Part shown: piece by piece, positions 44,668 to 55,622 of the stretch
Numbering within the stretch: position 1 is the first letter of the stretch
How the letters are laid out: each line of letters opens with the position of its first letter
Source: Stenopsyche tienmushanensis
Taxonomy: Eukaryota > Arthropoda > Insecta > Trichoptera > Stenopsychidae
Direction: 5' to 3'
Assembly: GCA_008973525.1 (NCBI GenBank)
Contig: WACJ01000433.1
Location: 62,001-126,000, forward strand
DNA length: 64,000 nt
The notes under the pieces: model-generated
What the model was told of the DNA's origin: nothing
The model's database searches: none
The model's input: the letters and a program-made list of their open reading frames with translations, nothing else
Program-made: the position numbers and the translations under genes

Positions 44668-44896
44668 CACACTTTTGTGGCCGGTTATGCATATTTTGCA
44701 TCATCACGGTTTCTATGATTGGCGGCCGCATTATGTCACATATGCATCATGATGGCGTCGGCCGTCCATATAAATCAGTAATTAATGCGGTTAATTAATT
44801 TTTATATGTGTAACTGCTGATGCTACATCCATTTGAAGCAATATGTTCAATAGTCTGATCCTTTGGGATAGTCAGTGAAAACTATGAAGAAGTTTT

Positions 44897-44974
44897 GAAT
44901 GTTTGCAAGTATTTAAAACTTCGCCGGCCATTAGCATAAGTTTTTGGTAATTCGATGCGGCCACGATAGTGTTA
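44897..44974. repeat. Dispersed 78-bp repeat, copy 1
   Basis: Matches 59349-59427 closely: GAATGTTTGCAA, CGCCGGCC, then AAGTTTTTGGTAATT and GATGCGGCCAC, ending in GTGTTAA. It may be the end of another TTAA element. Confidence 0.65.
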
Positions 44975-45013
44975 ACGACGGCAATTTGGATCTTATTGAT
45001 GCTGCAGATCAAG

Positions 45014-45092
45014 TTAACCTTTTAACTGCCAATGACTCATCAGCGCATACAAATTCGACGCGCCGGTGCGTCGTTGGCAGTTAAAAGGTTAA
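45014..45092. mobile_element. 79-bp TTAA hairpin element
   Basis: The arms are TTAACCTTTTAACTGCCAA plus GAC, with one mismatch over 23 bases, bounded by TTAA on each side. The 33-base centre holds a second small palindrome (GACGC...GCGTC). It is practically two transposon ends with nothing between. Confidence 0.8.
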
Positions 45093-45360
45093 GCTGTATC
45101 AGTGAAGATATTATCTCTTTGTGGGGGGTGTCGGCGTGAATAAAAACATTAAGCGGCGTTGAAATTGACTTTTTTTTTATCGACAACTTTCACGTCGACC
45201 AGAAATTCAGGATAGGAAGTTTTGACATTTTCGAGCTTTTATTTAAACGATCCCATTCTTGAACTGCAAGGGTGAAGTTTACGACGTCGGAGACACGCCA
45301 TTGAGAGCGTAAGAGCGATTTTGAGTTGCACTTCTTGAGCGTCAAGTAGATCTTCACTCT

Positions 45361-45690
45361 AGCCCTTTTCCGAGGAATGTAGGAACTGTACTGTTTATAC
45401 TTCAGAAAGCCCTTTAAGTAAAATCAACATGGTCGTCTCGAGTAGTTTTCCACTATCTTCCGAAAGAAAGCCACTCAATTTTCATAATCATCAGAATTCT
45501 CTATCGAGAAGGATACATTCGACCCGGTGACCCGGTGCAGATGAACATTCACAAATAAATTGAATTTCAATTCAATATCGAGCGCATGAGGAGGCGAATA
45601 AATGATGCACATGATAACGGACGAGATCCTTTGATGAATGGATATTATAAAGAGACTCTAATTCTATAATGGATTGTATTATGATGATTT
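45361..45690 (+). repeat. SINE-like repeat, diverged copy with tail
   Basis: Contains CAGAAAGCCCTTTAAGTAAA, GTCGTCTCGAGTAGTTTTCC, AATATCGAGCGCATGAGGAG and a short ATGATG tail near 45680. Confidence 0.75.
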
Positions 45691-45942
45691 AAATGATTAT
45701 TGGTTAAACGTCAGCTCGTTATATAATTTAAGATAGTATGCTTTTATTTAAAGATAAAATAGATATTCTTATGATTCAAGCAATATATTAAAACGCAACA
45801 ATTGTGTAAACGTTGAAATGGGAGAAAACGATTCTCAACTTATCTGAAAGCGTCAAAAAATCGCAAGATTTTTGCTATGCGGGTGTTATGAATTAGAATA
45901 ATCGACGAAACTAGTCATTTCTAGAGGCATTGAAGGTGTTAA

Positions 45943-46078
45943 TTAACCTTTCTTTTACTATGGTGTATTTACTACACAGAGTCGAGTTATGGGACTTTTT
46001 ACAACATTACTACATTGAATCTCGATATGAAATGTCATATGGCGTACTAAATACGTAGCATCGTAAGGAAAAAGTTAA
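45943..46078. mobile_element. TTAA-flanked MITE (136 bp) related to the piggyBac 5' end
   Basis: The left end is TTAACCTTTCTTTTACTATG; the right end, reverse-complemented, is TTAACTTTTTCCTTACGATG. The next bases GTGTATTTACTACAC resemble the subterminal part of the piggyBac at 13354 (GATGTATTTACTACAC). Confidence 0.7.
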
Positions 46079-49000
46079 TGTAGATTATGTTCAAGCGTAG
46101 CCAAATTTTCACTAATAAGTGCTGTTTGCAACATGTTTATGCAACGTAATATTTAAAAGTAATCGACAATTTTTATATAATAATTAGATATACAGGCTAA
46201 GCAAAGAGAATTAGATTTATGAAGTGAAATTTCTATATAATATGGCAAATTGGTTTGAACGTCACGAAAAGTGAAACTCTGGTAAATGAATGAAGAGGGT
46301 ATCGTTTTTGATTTCTCCGTGTCCGTCGCATACATTATAGACGCTTCGCGCATGCGCCGCGCTTCCTATACTGTACGTAGCACAAAGCAATTACCAGACT
46401 AGTAGCGCGCCTACTTTATTATATATTACACAAGCACAGCTTAAACTTTTAGCTAACAATTTCCACTAAAAAATGGAAAAAGAGCTAAGAATATTTTCCC
46501 GTTGATTCCCCGCGAACTTCTCCAGAATGTATCCTCTATGACCGACGAGGATTACCTGCATTAAATTATAATGTTTCAACGCGCAATAAATATGATCTCA
46601 ATCGGATACTTTAGAAGAAACGATCAATAAAGAGCCGAACGATTTTTTGTTCAGGAACGCGTAGATCAATTAAAAATCGATAAAGCATAAATTATAAACC
46701 CGAACGCACCAAACAAAGTGCATTTAATGCATCGCTTAAATGTCAATAATCTATGAAACACAACCAGGAAGGGTCATTTACATCGAGATAGTGCCTCGGC
46801 GGTCGGCGTGCAGGTTGCGTTTATTTCAACAATCAAATGTGGGTGTTATCCGAAAGGACACATCAGAGCACCCATCGGTGGGACTCTTCTGGCCGAGACG
46901 AGGAATCTCGTTACTTCCGATCGACAACAATCGAAGGGGCATTATTGTTGTGCAGCGCGGGTAACCGACCTTAACTAATGCGACGACCTTCGTCTCTAAA
47001 AGAAGACCGTAAGGACGATTGACGCGGACCACTTCCACTCGGATCTCCCCATTTGCCGTCGCCACAATCCATTTGCAAATTGTCCCGAATCTTCCCACAG
47101 CTGCATTCATCACCGAGGAAGACATTAAGCTCGAGTCTTTGATATGGGCATCGTTTAAATGCCAAATAAAATCGAATGTGTGTTTATGATGAGGTAACGG
47201 CTGCACAGTTCATTGCCAATTCTTGAGCGCCATTTATGTGTTGTTTTACGATGATTAATTTTACATGTGCGAGATACTATCTTGATTGCTTAAAATATGG
47301 TCGATCTCATAGTCGCTTGATGTATTTATATCCTTTGTTGTCTTTTTGAATAGTTGAAATATTTGTCTATTATTGCCATTAAAACAATAGAATGCATTGC
47401 TACTTGAGGGGGTCCATCTGTTCAAATACGAGAGGCGATGTATTTTTTTCATGTAATCAAATTTGACAGTCAGTTGTATTTAATCGATCCATCAACAGTT
47501 TTCAAATATCGATATGATTGCATTGCAATGTTTACACAGAATGTACAGTGATTGTGTTGGTGAAGCATGGAAAGATTGCGATGTTCTCTCCCAATATTTC
47601 ATATAAATGTGGGATTTGATGGTAAAATACTATGTGAACGATGATAAACATCAAAGCAAACCCCCGCCGAGAAAGAAGCAAATCGTCTACTTTGTTACTA
47701 TACGTTGACGAAACAATATCCATGCCGTAAAAGGTCTCATTGTTATTTGTTTGGCCATTCAAATAGGGTGACCAAATTTCAAAAATATAATTTCATACCT
47801 ATCACAATGGATAGTCCATGAAATAGACAATATCATAAAAAATACAAAAGGTAAGAAGTTTAAAGAGAGATAGCAGGTAGATATCTATTGCATTGTTTCA
47901 TAAGATTTTTTCATTCGAGGCAGATATGAAGATAGTGCAGCTACTGCGATATTATATCAGCTTCAATACGACAATATATCTAATATAAACATAAATCAAT
48001 TTGGCAAAGAAAAATTGCATTTAAGAACAAATCATTCATCAAGAGCATATTAATTGCAAAATTTCGCACTGCAACGGAATGGATATTTCTTTTTGCAGCC
48101 CTCGCTAAATTATTTCATAATTTGAATAATTCATCGATGCCATTCTTGAAAAATATGATGTAATTATAAAGTGTTTGAGCAAAGGTCGGAGGGTGTGTTC
48201 CCAGGGAGTTGGCGAGTGAATGAAAGGGGCAAAACTTTCGAACCTTTTTATATGCATTTTTTCTGGGTCGTGCCGGATTGTTTACAAAGAAAAACTCTCT
48301 TTAAATGAGTTCTTTATTCATTTATGTCAATTATTCACAATACGGCAGTGGTGTTTTTGCTTGGCTTCCTTCTGCAACCCAAAATAAATAATACGGTACC
48401 ACTATATAAACTTTTTTAATTATTAATGTAGGTCAAGGGTCGGAATAGGTATATGTCTAGACGGAAGCTGTTGTTTCTTTTTCTTTTTGAAGACAACGTA
48501 TAAAAGTCCTTTTCTAGATTCGACATGGGATTTTTTGTTTCTATATACACATTACATCAAGGAATACTTGAATAACAATGTTGTTTTTCAATCAATGTGA
48601 TAGTGTGGGAGGCAGCAACATTATTTGTGTGATTATTTCTACAAAGCTGATTCTTTCTCATTCTGTTGTTTTGATATTGTTGTTGCCGACATTTATAATA
48701 GTTTTTGAGATTTTTATGAAAACGAGACCGTACGCGCTGCTAAAACGAACAGCGCAGCGGTCGACCAAATGAGGTAACCACCCCTGAAATGGTGAATAAA
48801 ATCCACAAAATGATATTGCTTGACCGCCTACTGTAAGTGCACAAGCTAACAGATCATAGAAGGTCCCGGATACGCATTTATCATCGAAAATGCCGCAAAA
48901 AATCAAGGACGGAGTGGCCACAAGGTCTGTGGGCCCAACTGGTCCGCTTTTCGGACCGCCGACATGACGAATGAATGTCTCGCGATCGAACGCCATACTC

Positions 49001-50130
49001 GACATGTCTACAAAGCGATTATGAACTCGCATTATTAAACGAAGTTGTCCGAAGAAGACTGATCGGGTGGGTTGTTTAAATTTTACAATCGAAAATATTA
49101 TTGTTTTTCCAGGGTTTTTCAATTGCTATTGGAATCTGAAAAAGCAAATATTGAGGCGATTGATATAGCCGATGCAAGGCCGCCTATGGTTGATTGGATT
49201 TGCAACAATAATTAAAATATGATTTTAAAAAAATAATAGTTTCGCTACTCACTCATAGATCATCATTTGCTCTAAACGCACAATCAATAAATCACACGCG
49301 GAGAGCAATCGGAAATCTCTACATTCCCTAAAAAAAAAAGTCTTGCATGAAGATCGCCCACATCCGATAACGGATATGGCACTTGGATCACAAAGATGAA
49401 CAATGGGCTTCTAAAAAAAGCTTCACGTATTTATGAACCGACCTTTTCTTCGTCAATTGTTCAATGAGTTTAGCTACCAAGTTAGAGAACTTAACTTACG
49501 TGTTCGCAAAGATGTTATCTATCTAAAATTAGTGATTAAGTTTCGATTTACCTAATGTGTAATCTTTTCATACATGTTCTAAGTACGCCTTATCTTGGAT
49601 GCGTGTCAACTACGTATGCAGATTCCCACGTTGGTGTAAATCGTTATCGCGAGGATCGCCCATGATTTGGGACCTCTTATCGTTTGAGATTAGCGTGCAA
49701 TTATCGTCAAAATTTTGACGTCCGATATCATCGTTTTTCATATGATCTGTCCGAATTTCACCCCTGTAGGATTTCGATAGGTCTGTTGGGAATGTGCATT
49801 AATTCCGCGAAGCGGGATTACGACTTGTCCCGAGAAAGAGAAAGAGAGAAATAGCGGCAACATTGGCGTTGTTTTGTTTGTTTGTGAGTTCTCGGAAAGT
49901 ATATTGTACGTTTGAGGTTCCTCGTTCGTTTGACAGGTCGTTGACGACGCTCGATAAATTGAGGCATCTGTCAAGGACGCCCATCTCTAGAGAGAGCAAG
50001 AGAGAGCGAAAGGGTGGGGGGTGGCGAGGGAGAGAGATGGAAGAGCAACACGATGGAATGCACAAATTTGTGCATAAAATATGTCGGTCGGTGGGTGGGC
50101 GCTGTTAGATCGATATATCGGCGGCGGGTT
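46079..50130. other. Non-coding stretch with a few unassigned frames
   Basis: No supported gene. The longest frame pair lies on the minus strand at 47206-46826 (126 codons) with another frame open across the same DNA (47165-46971). Neither has a recognisable domain, and neither ends at a donor in the phase needed by lilli. The minus frame at 49122-48658 overlaps a short repeat shared with 51150-51260. Confidence 0.4.
48890..48980. repeat. Short repeat with GGTCCG...CGGACC palindrome, copy 1
   Basis: The segment around CTGGTCCGCTTTTCGGACCG matches 51205-51255 (ATCGGTCCGTTTTTCGGACC) and its surroundings on the same strand. It is too short to assign to a family. Confidence 0.45.
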
Positions 50131-50139
50131 GATAAGAGG

Positions 50140-50460
50140 GAGATAAGAGACAGATCGAAGGTCGGAGGTATTGCACGGAATAGTTTGCAGGTGAGAAGGT
50201 TGTGCGCAGTTGGTGACGTCACGGCAATAAGGCCCGGCCGCACCGAGCGCTGAGGCCGCGGCCGTCATCCCGACGCGATGTCAAAAACATCTGATGCACG
50301 CACGCGTGCCCGAAACATTCACGTCAAAATAGCCGATAAGCAGTGATGCAACCGAGCACTCGCTCCACGCGCTCTCCTAGTGCGCGCCTCCGTTTTGCGC
50401 GCATTTCCACGCGCCAAATCGCCGAACACGAAAATCATTCAGCGCTACGCTCACGTTTAT
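50140..50460 (-). promoter_or_regulatory. CpG-rich block, candidate distal promoter of lilli
   Basis: A sharp rise in CpG content (CCGGCCGC, GCCGCGGCCG, GCGCGCC motifs) about 9 kb upstream of the first lilli exon seen, in otherwise AT-rich DNA. On the minus strand an ATG at 50268 opens MTAAASALGAAGPYCRDV, but its possible donors are in the wrong phase for the next known exon. It may be an unlinked promoter or just a composition island. Confidence 0.3.
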
Positions 50461-51058
50461 TAATTTGATATCGTCCGTATTGAATATCGTCAACTGTTCG
50501 ATTAGTTTACGACGACAGTCCTCTAGTCGTAAATTAGTTTTTGGATAATAAATCATGCGATGATTGCATTGTTATACGCGAATAAAGCTTTGTTGCTTAT
50601 ATAACACAAAAATCAATGTGATGGCTGAATCCCGTTCTTCCCGGTTGCCTTCAAATGCAGCAGCTTCAAAACAGAATGCAGTTATAACACACGCGATTTG
50701 TTGGTCAAATTCACAAACAAATACAAAATTGTAAAGATTTAGATAAAAAATGATTAATACAGCAGTATACAGATTTTTTTTGATCAATTCTTCGGTAAAA
50801 CATATGTGCTTCGGTTTCAGTAAAACGTTTGTGGAATTTAAGGTCCCACTGATTTTTGTCTAACAAAAATATATATTTGGACTGTATATAAAGGTTTTTA
50901 CATTTACAAGAAACCACATTTTTTCCGACAGAATCGGACTCTAATATGAGGGCGGAATTTAATGCTGCGGAAATAGAGAAACATGAGAAAAATTATCTTT
51001 ACTTCCAACAAATAACGCGATGATCTACTAAATTCGACGAATAGTAAATAATATACAA

Positions 51059-51128
51059 AGGCAGTCCCAAAAGTATCCGACCTGACGTATAGATGGTGGT
51101 TACTGTCATAAAAATACTATGATAGAAA
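51059..51128 (+). mobile_element. Mariner 5' end fragment
   Basis: AGGCAGTCCCAAAAGTATCC then GACCTGACGTATAGATGG and AAAATACTATGAT match, in the same order, the 5' end of the mariner fragment at 3243-3578 (minus strand). Confidence 0.6.
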
Positions 51129-51673
51129 ATGCCTAAACGCTTACGTTGTTCCCGTGATCGTACAAATAATAAAAAAGTGTCGCAAGAAGCCCTAAAAGAG
51201 GACATGAGGTTTGTATGTCCAATCGGTCCGTTTTTCGGACCGCTGATATGTAACAAGGGCGTGGCGAAGCAGGCCCTTGTCGCTGTCGTCACTACTTTAA
51301 ATTGTATTTATATCAACGGTTTTCCCCTACACAATTTTGACATTTTTAATAGACGTCACATTCGCACATTATCATTACGAATATTAAAACTACGATAAAA
51401 TATCAGAAATGAAATGAAGCCATCCTCAAAAATCAATCAGAAAAATCGATGTTTCGAGCGATTTTCAGGTCCTATTGTGATTGGGATGAAAACCATTTCT
51501 AAAAAAATCAAGAATTTTGCGATGAACGCTAATTTTGAATCGATGAGCAATCAATATCATGCATGGATGAAATAAAAGGAGCAAGAAGGTATGTAGTCAA
51601 TTTTTGCATTGAGAAAATATTTCCAAAACCTAGTATAAATTCTGCTTTGATGTTGTGCTTTGATTGAAACATT

Positions 51674-51983
51674 TTAACCCTTTCCCCATTTTATTTTTGG
51701 ATAGGAGTAGCGATAGCTCGTAATTAATTTCGCGCGTTTTTCAGGTCTCATACTCGAAATTTAGAATTTCAAACACATCATTTTAAAACTCTCTAAAAGC
51801 ATGACAGATGAAAGTTTTTGACGTTTAATTTAGATCAGAATATTATTTTGGTTATCGTAGTTGTTTTGATGCCAATCACATGTAATACATTTTTAAGCTA
51901 AATGAGTACATTTATAATAAATAGCAAAAATAATGAATAGAATCTATACGAGATAATGTCGATATATGAGTGGAAAGGGTTAA
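51674..51983. mobile_element. TTAA-flanked MITE (310 bp)
   Basis: The left end TTAACCCTTTCCCCATTT and the right end, reverse-complemented, TTAACCCTTTCCACTCAT are identical for the first 12 bases. No coding capacity. Confidence 0.75.
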
Positions 51984-52375
51984 TAGTTGCGAAGCAAGTA
52001 GAATTTCAATCGAAGCAGGCAATACAACTCTATGGCACATTATTTCAAATAATTGTATCCCAACGGAACCACATGAATTTTTCGGTCTATGTCCATATCA
52101 GTATTGTCTTTTAAGAGATCATATCAGATTACCTAGAACTGGATTAGCGATGTTTTATTGTTGTTGACAATCAAAGATAAAAGCAGAAGGATTCCGACGA
52201 GCAAGAAGCGAATTTTATTATGGCGCTTGGGTGTATGTATCGCCCAGCTGTACCAGAATGTTGATAAAAAGACCCCCAGCCGTGAATTAATGACGACTGG
52301 CGAAGACAACAGCAACATCCACAAAATCTTAACATGTAAGGTTAATAATTTTAGGCGTCGAATTGTATTATTGCT

Positions 52376-52628
52376 TTAACCTGCATGGTAGTACGGTCGC
52401 CTATTTGCGAGCGAATTCCAGTCATTCAAAAAGAGCATTCTTAACCCAAATTTATCGACTAATAATGATGCGTTCTATCGATGGTGTTTATTTGTTTATA
52501 TACAAGCTTCATACATGCCGCGGCGGTCCTGACAGATAAGTGGATTTGTACGACGAAAAGTGGCGGATAAGCAAATATAGCATCTAAGATTTTGATGACT
52601 TTAAATTAGCTCACTACTCGAAGGTTAA
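52376..52628. mobile_element. TTAA-flanked MITE, family A copy (253 bp)
   Basis: It opens TTAACCTGCATGGTAG and closes, reverse-complemented, TTAACCTTCGAGTAGTG. The interior aligns with 4316-4709: CCCAAATTTATCGACTAATA, CCTGACAGATAAGTGGATTT, AGCATCTAAGATTTTGATGA. It lacks the internal duplication of that copy. Confidence 0.75.
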
Positions 52629-55226
52629 GCGAAAATGGTTTTAAAAGCAAAGATAAATGGCACAAAAGAAAAAAAAAACTTATGCAAAGGATAGAATTAA
52701 ATATCTGTCTCAAAATGTTTGTCTAGAATGAATATTATGCTGTCAGATGCTAGATAAAAATGAGTATTACAAATGGCAAAGTAGAAAAATATTCCTAAGA
52801 CTTTCATGGAGCATGTGGTAATCATGTTGACATTGGGTATAGAAAATCGATTTAAAATTTTAATTGGGACATAAATCTAGCCGAAAAAAAGCAATAATGG
52901 CAGCGTAGAGCAGCTGGATCTTTTGCGAGAGCAGTTCGGTTCTTAAAAAAAAGTCACGTGTTCCAAATAGAAATCGAGCAATTTCCGAGCATGATCACAT
53001 TGTGCGAAACTTCAAAAGAAACATACATTTCATTCAAAAATATTTCGCACGTCTCGTTTTCAGGTCTGGAATACGGATTGGCAGCCATCCTATTTATAAC
53101 CGAGTTTAACCCCCTCAAGATGTATGAAAACATAAAAAAGACCAGAAATCCATTCCGATCTGAATAATATGAGCAGAGATTGTAGTTGTAAACAAGGCCA
53201 GGAAGATTTATATTAGCATTAAAAAAGCGACGACGACGACAAACGTAAAGACACGTTTCGCTGATCGAGTCCAAAGCTAAATGTCATTTTATTAGCGGTC
53301 CGGAAATTAATCCAGTATTTTATTTTTAAGCCGGCAACATCGACAGTATAAAAAAGCGCTCGATAGGTTCGCTGCATAAGTTCTGTCACACATACAATTC
53401 GACGCCACAAACAACATAAGAACACACCTCAAAACAATTCCGATAACAATAATGTTTATCTATTTATTGTATTGCATTCCAAGCCATTCGTCTATATTTC
53501 ATCCGTCCATGTTGGCGCATGACCTGCCCGATGCCAAATCGAATGATTTAATTTCTCGCACAGTGTCGCACACTTTCATCATTGTTTTATCCGCGTGTTC
53601 TATTTAGGATCGCTTCTTGTTATTCTGCGCACGCTTTTTGTCTTTGCATACCATGTGTTTTACAGTGCTATAATGAAATACGAGCGCTTCCTGATAAGTG
53701 CCAGTTCATAATCATCCCACTTGACATTTTATACATTAACATTGATTAGTAGATCATAAAATCATGCATGTGCCTAGCATTGGACATAATTTCCTACGCT
53801 GTCAACTGCGGGATCATTTTCAGGATGGACATGAACTAAATACATAGGGATTTATACGCAGTGGTTTACGACAAAAAGAAGATGTGCACACACACGGAAG
53901 GAGCGTAAAATTCTCCTTAAATGTATAAAATTAGCAAAACGTCTATGTCTATGCAAATGCTTCATAATTATGGATGATGATATGTTGCGCGAATGCTTGG
54001 AGGCGTCGATTTTACGGGAGCGTGGGATAAATCCGAAAAGCTCGCTAAAACGAAGAAAATCGTTCGTACACAGTATTTGAATCATGAAATCATTCTATAC
54101 GTACATAGCGTTTAATAAAATGCTTCAAAATGTCAAGGTTCGATGATTCATGCTTCCTCGGAATACGATGGAATTCCTGGACGTTGCTAAATACGTAGGA
54201 AGCAAACGAAACACACACACACACACCATTGAAAATGAAAGTGTGTTGATTTTAAGAAAATGTGTTAATATGCAGACCCACCTCTGCATCTCTGCATTGA
54301 CATTTTTTCAACATTTAACACGCGCCAGGAAAAGAGCGTCTGGGTTTCTCGGGTAACAAAATAATCCGTCCGCTGAGAGTTCATCTTCAAACGAAAAGCT
54401 AATATACACAGCCGGAGCCAGCTAAAAAATAGGTCAATTGATTTTTGAAAGTCAGTTTCCTCCATTTTTCTGTCAATAAAAAGCTCAACGTATTCGAATG
54501 CCGGAGAAAAATAGGCGAACTTACTGCAATGTAACAGTTTTTATTGCAGACCCGAGCTGAATACTAAACGGCATCGCTAATCCAAGTTTCAATTACGCGA
54601 ATTCTTTCGTGATCCAAATTCGCTCACAACGAGATGCGTCGACAATATTGCAGTAGCCGTTTATTATTTCGGCTCTAAAGCGAATTTTAATTATATAATA
54701 AGCTAATTAATCGTGTCGCTCTTTTTGAGCGTGAGCGATTTTAACACATTGCGGCCTAACGTCACGACGTTCGTGTCGCAATGTCAATATAAATCAATAA
54801 TTTAAATTAATACATATATATATGATTTTAATTTTCATAACGTTTGATAAAAACAGGTTTTCGATTGCGTTTATTATATATATATTGCGTTTATTATATT
54901 TACCTTTGTCCGATATTTCAAACCACATATCGGGTTTATTATCAAGAATTAACTGAATAACGTTCCCAGGCAAAGAAATCCAATGGTGTCAGGTCTGGAG
55001 ACCGTGCGAGCCACGGCATAGGGCTGCCAAAATAATTAATTTACACGACAGAATTAATCCCACAAAAGAAATCCTTATTAAAGGAATGAAAAAATATAAA
55101 TAATAAATGCTACTTCAGACAACTACAATTGAAATAAGAAAAAGGCGTAGTGTGAGCATACGAAGCAGAGGTTATTCCAATATAACTAATTATTTAAATA
55201 TGAAATTGGTAAAATATTCGAATCAA
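52629..55226. other. Non-coding stretch, nothing recognised
   Basis: There are only short frames without domains. A small inverted repeat (ACATTGCG...CGCAATGT) lies at about 54751-54782. A short AC microsatellite sits at about 54211. Confidence 0.45.
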
Positions 55227-55622
55227 CCTGAAACATGAAGGCACTCAGTCTTGAATTCGCTCGGGTAAATTGCACGTGGACGGGGAGACACCCTCAGTTG
55301 GTGTAGGAGCGAATCCGAGACGCACTTAAGCATCACCTATGTCTTCATCCTAGCCCGGAAACGCCCTAACGAGAAACGGGGAGACTGGACTCTTTGCACT
55401 CCAGAAAGCCTTTTCCAAAGTCAAAAAAATCGTCTAGAGTAGTTTTCCACCGTCTCCCTAAGAAAACTACTCTTTTAGTGGTAATGCTATCTTCAATATC
55501 GAGCGAATGAGGAGGTGAATGTGTGATACAGACGAGCTAGATGTAACCCTTTCCTGTGAATGGATATTGAAGAGACTCATAGTTCTGCAGTGGACTGTTT
55601 GTGACTGCATTAAGATGATATA
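55227..55622 (+). repeat. SINE-like repeat, near full-length copy
   Basis: It begins CCTGAAACATGAAGGCACTC and continues TTGCACGTGGACGGGGAGAC, GTGTAGGAGCGAATCCGAGA, the CTCTTTGCACTCCAGAAAGC block, GTCTAGAGTAGTTTTCCACC, GAATGAGGAGGTGAATGTGT and CTGCAGTGGACTGTTTGTGA, with a short ATGATA tail. Compared with 39462-39913 it has lost part of the middle. Confidence 0.8.

Noticed and set aside
44260..44670. 136-codon minus frame
   Set aside because: Half of it is the foldback MITE; the rest has no domain.
48658..49122. 154-codon minus frame
   Set aside because: No recognisable domain; part of it is the repeat with the GGTCCG palindrome.
54745..54790. Inverted repeat ACATTGCG...CGCAATGT next to a TTAA
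   Set aside because: Only one side has TTAA and the arms are eight bases; not enough to call an element.
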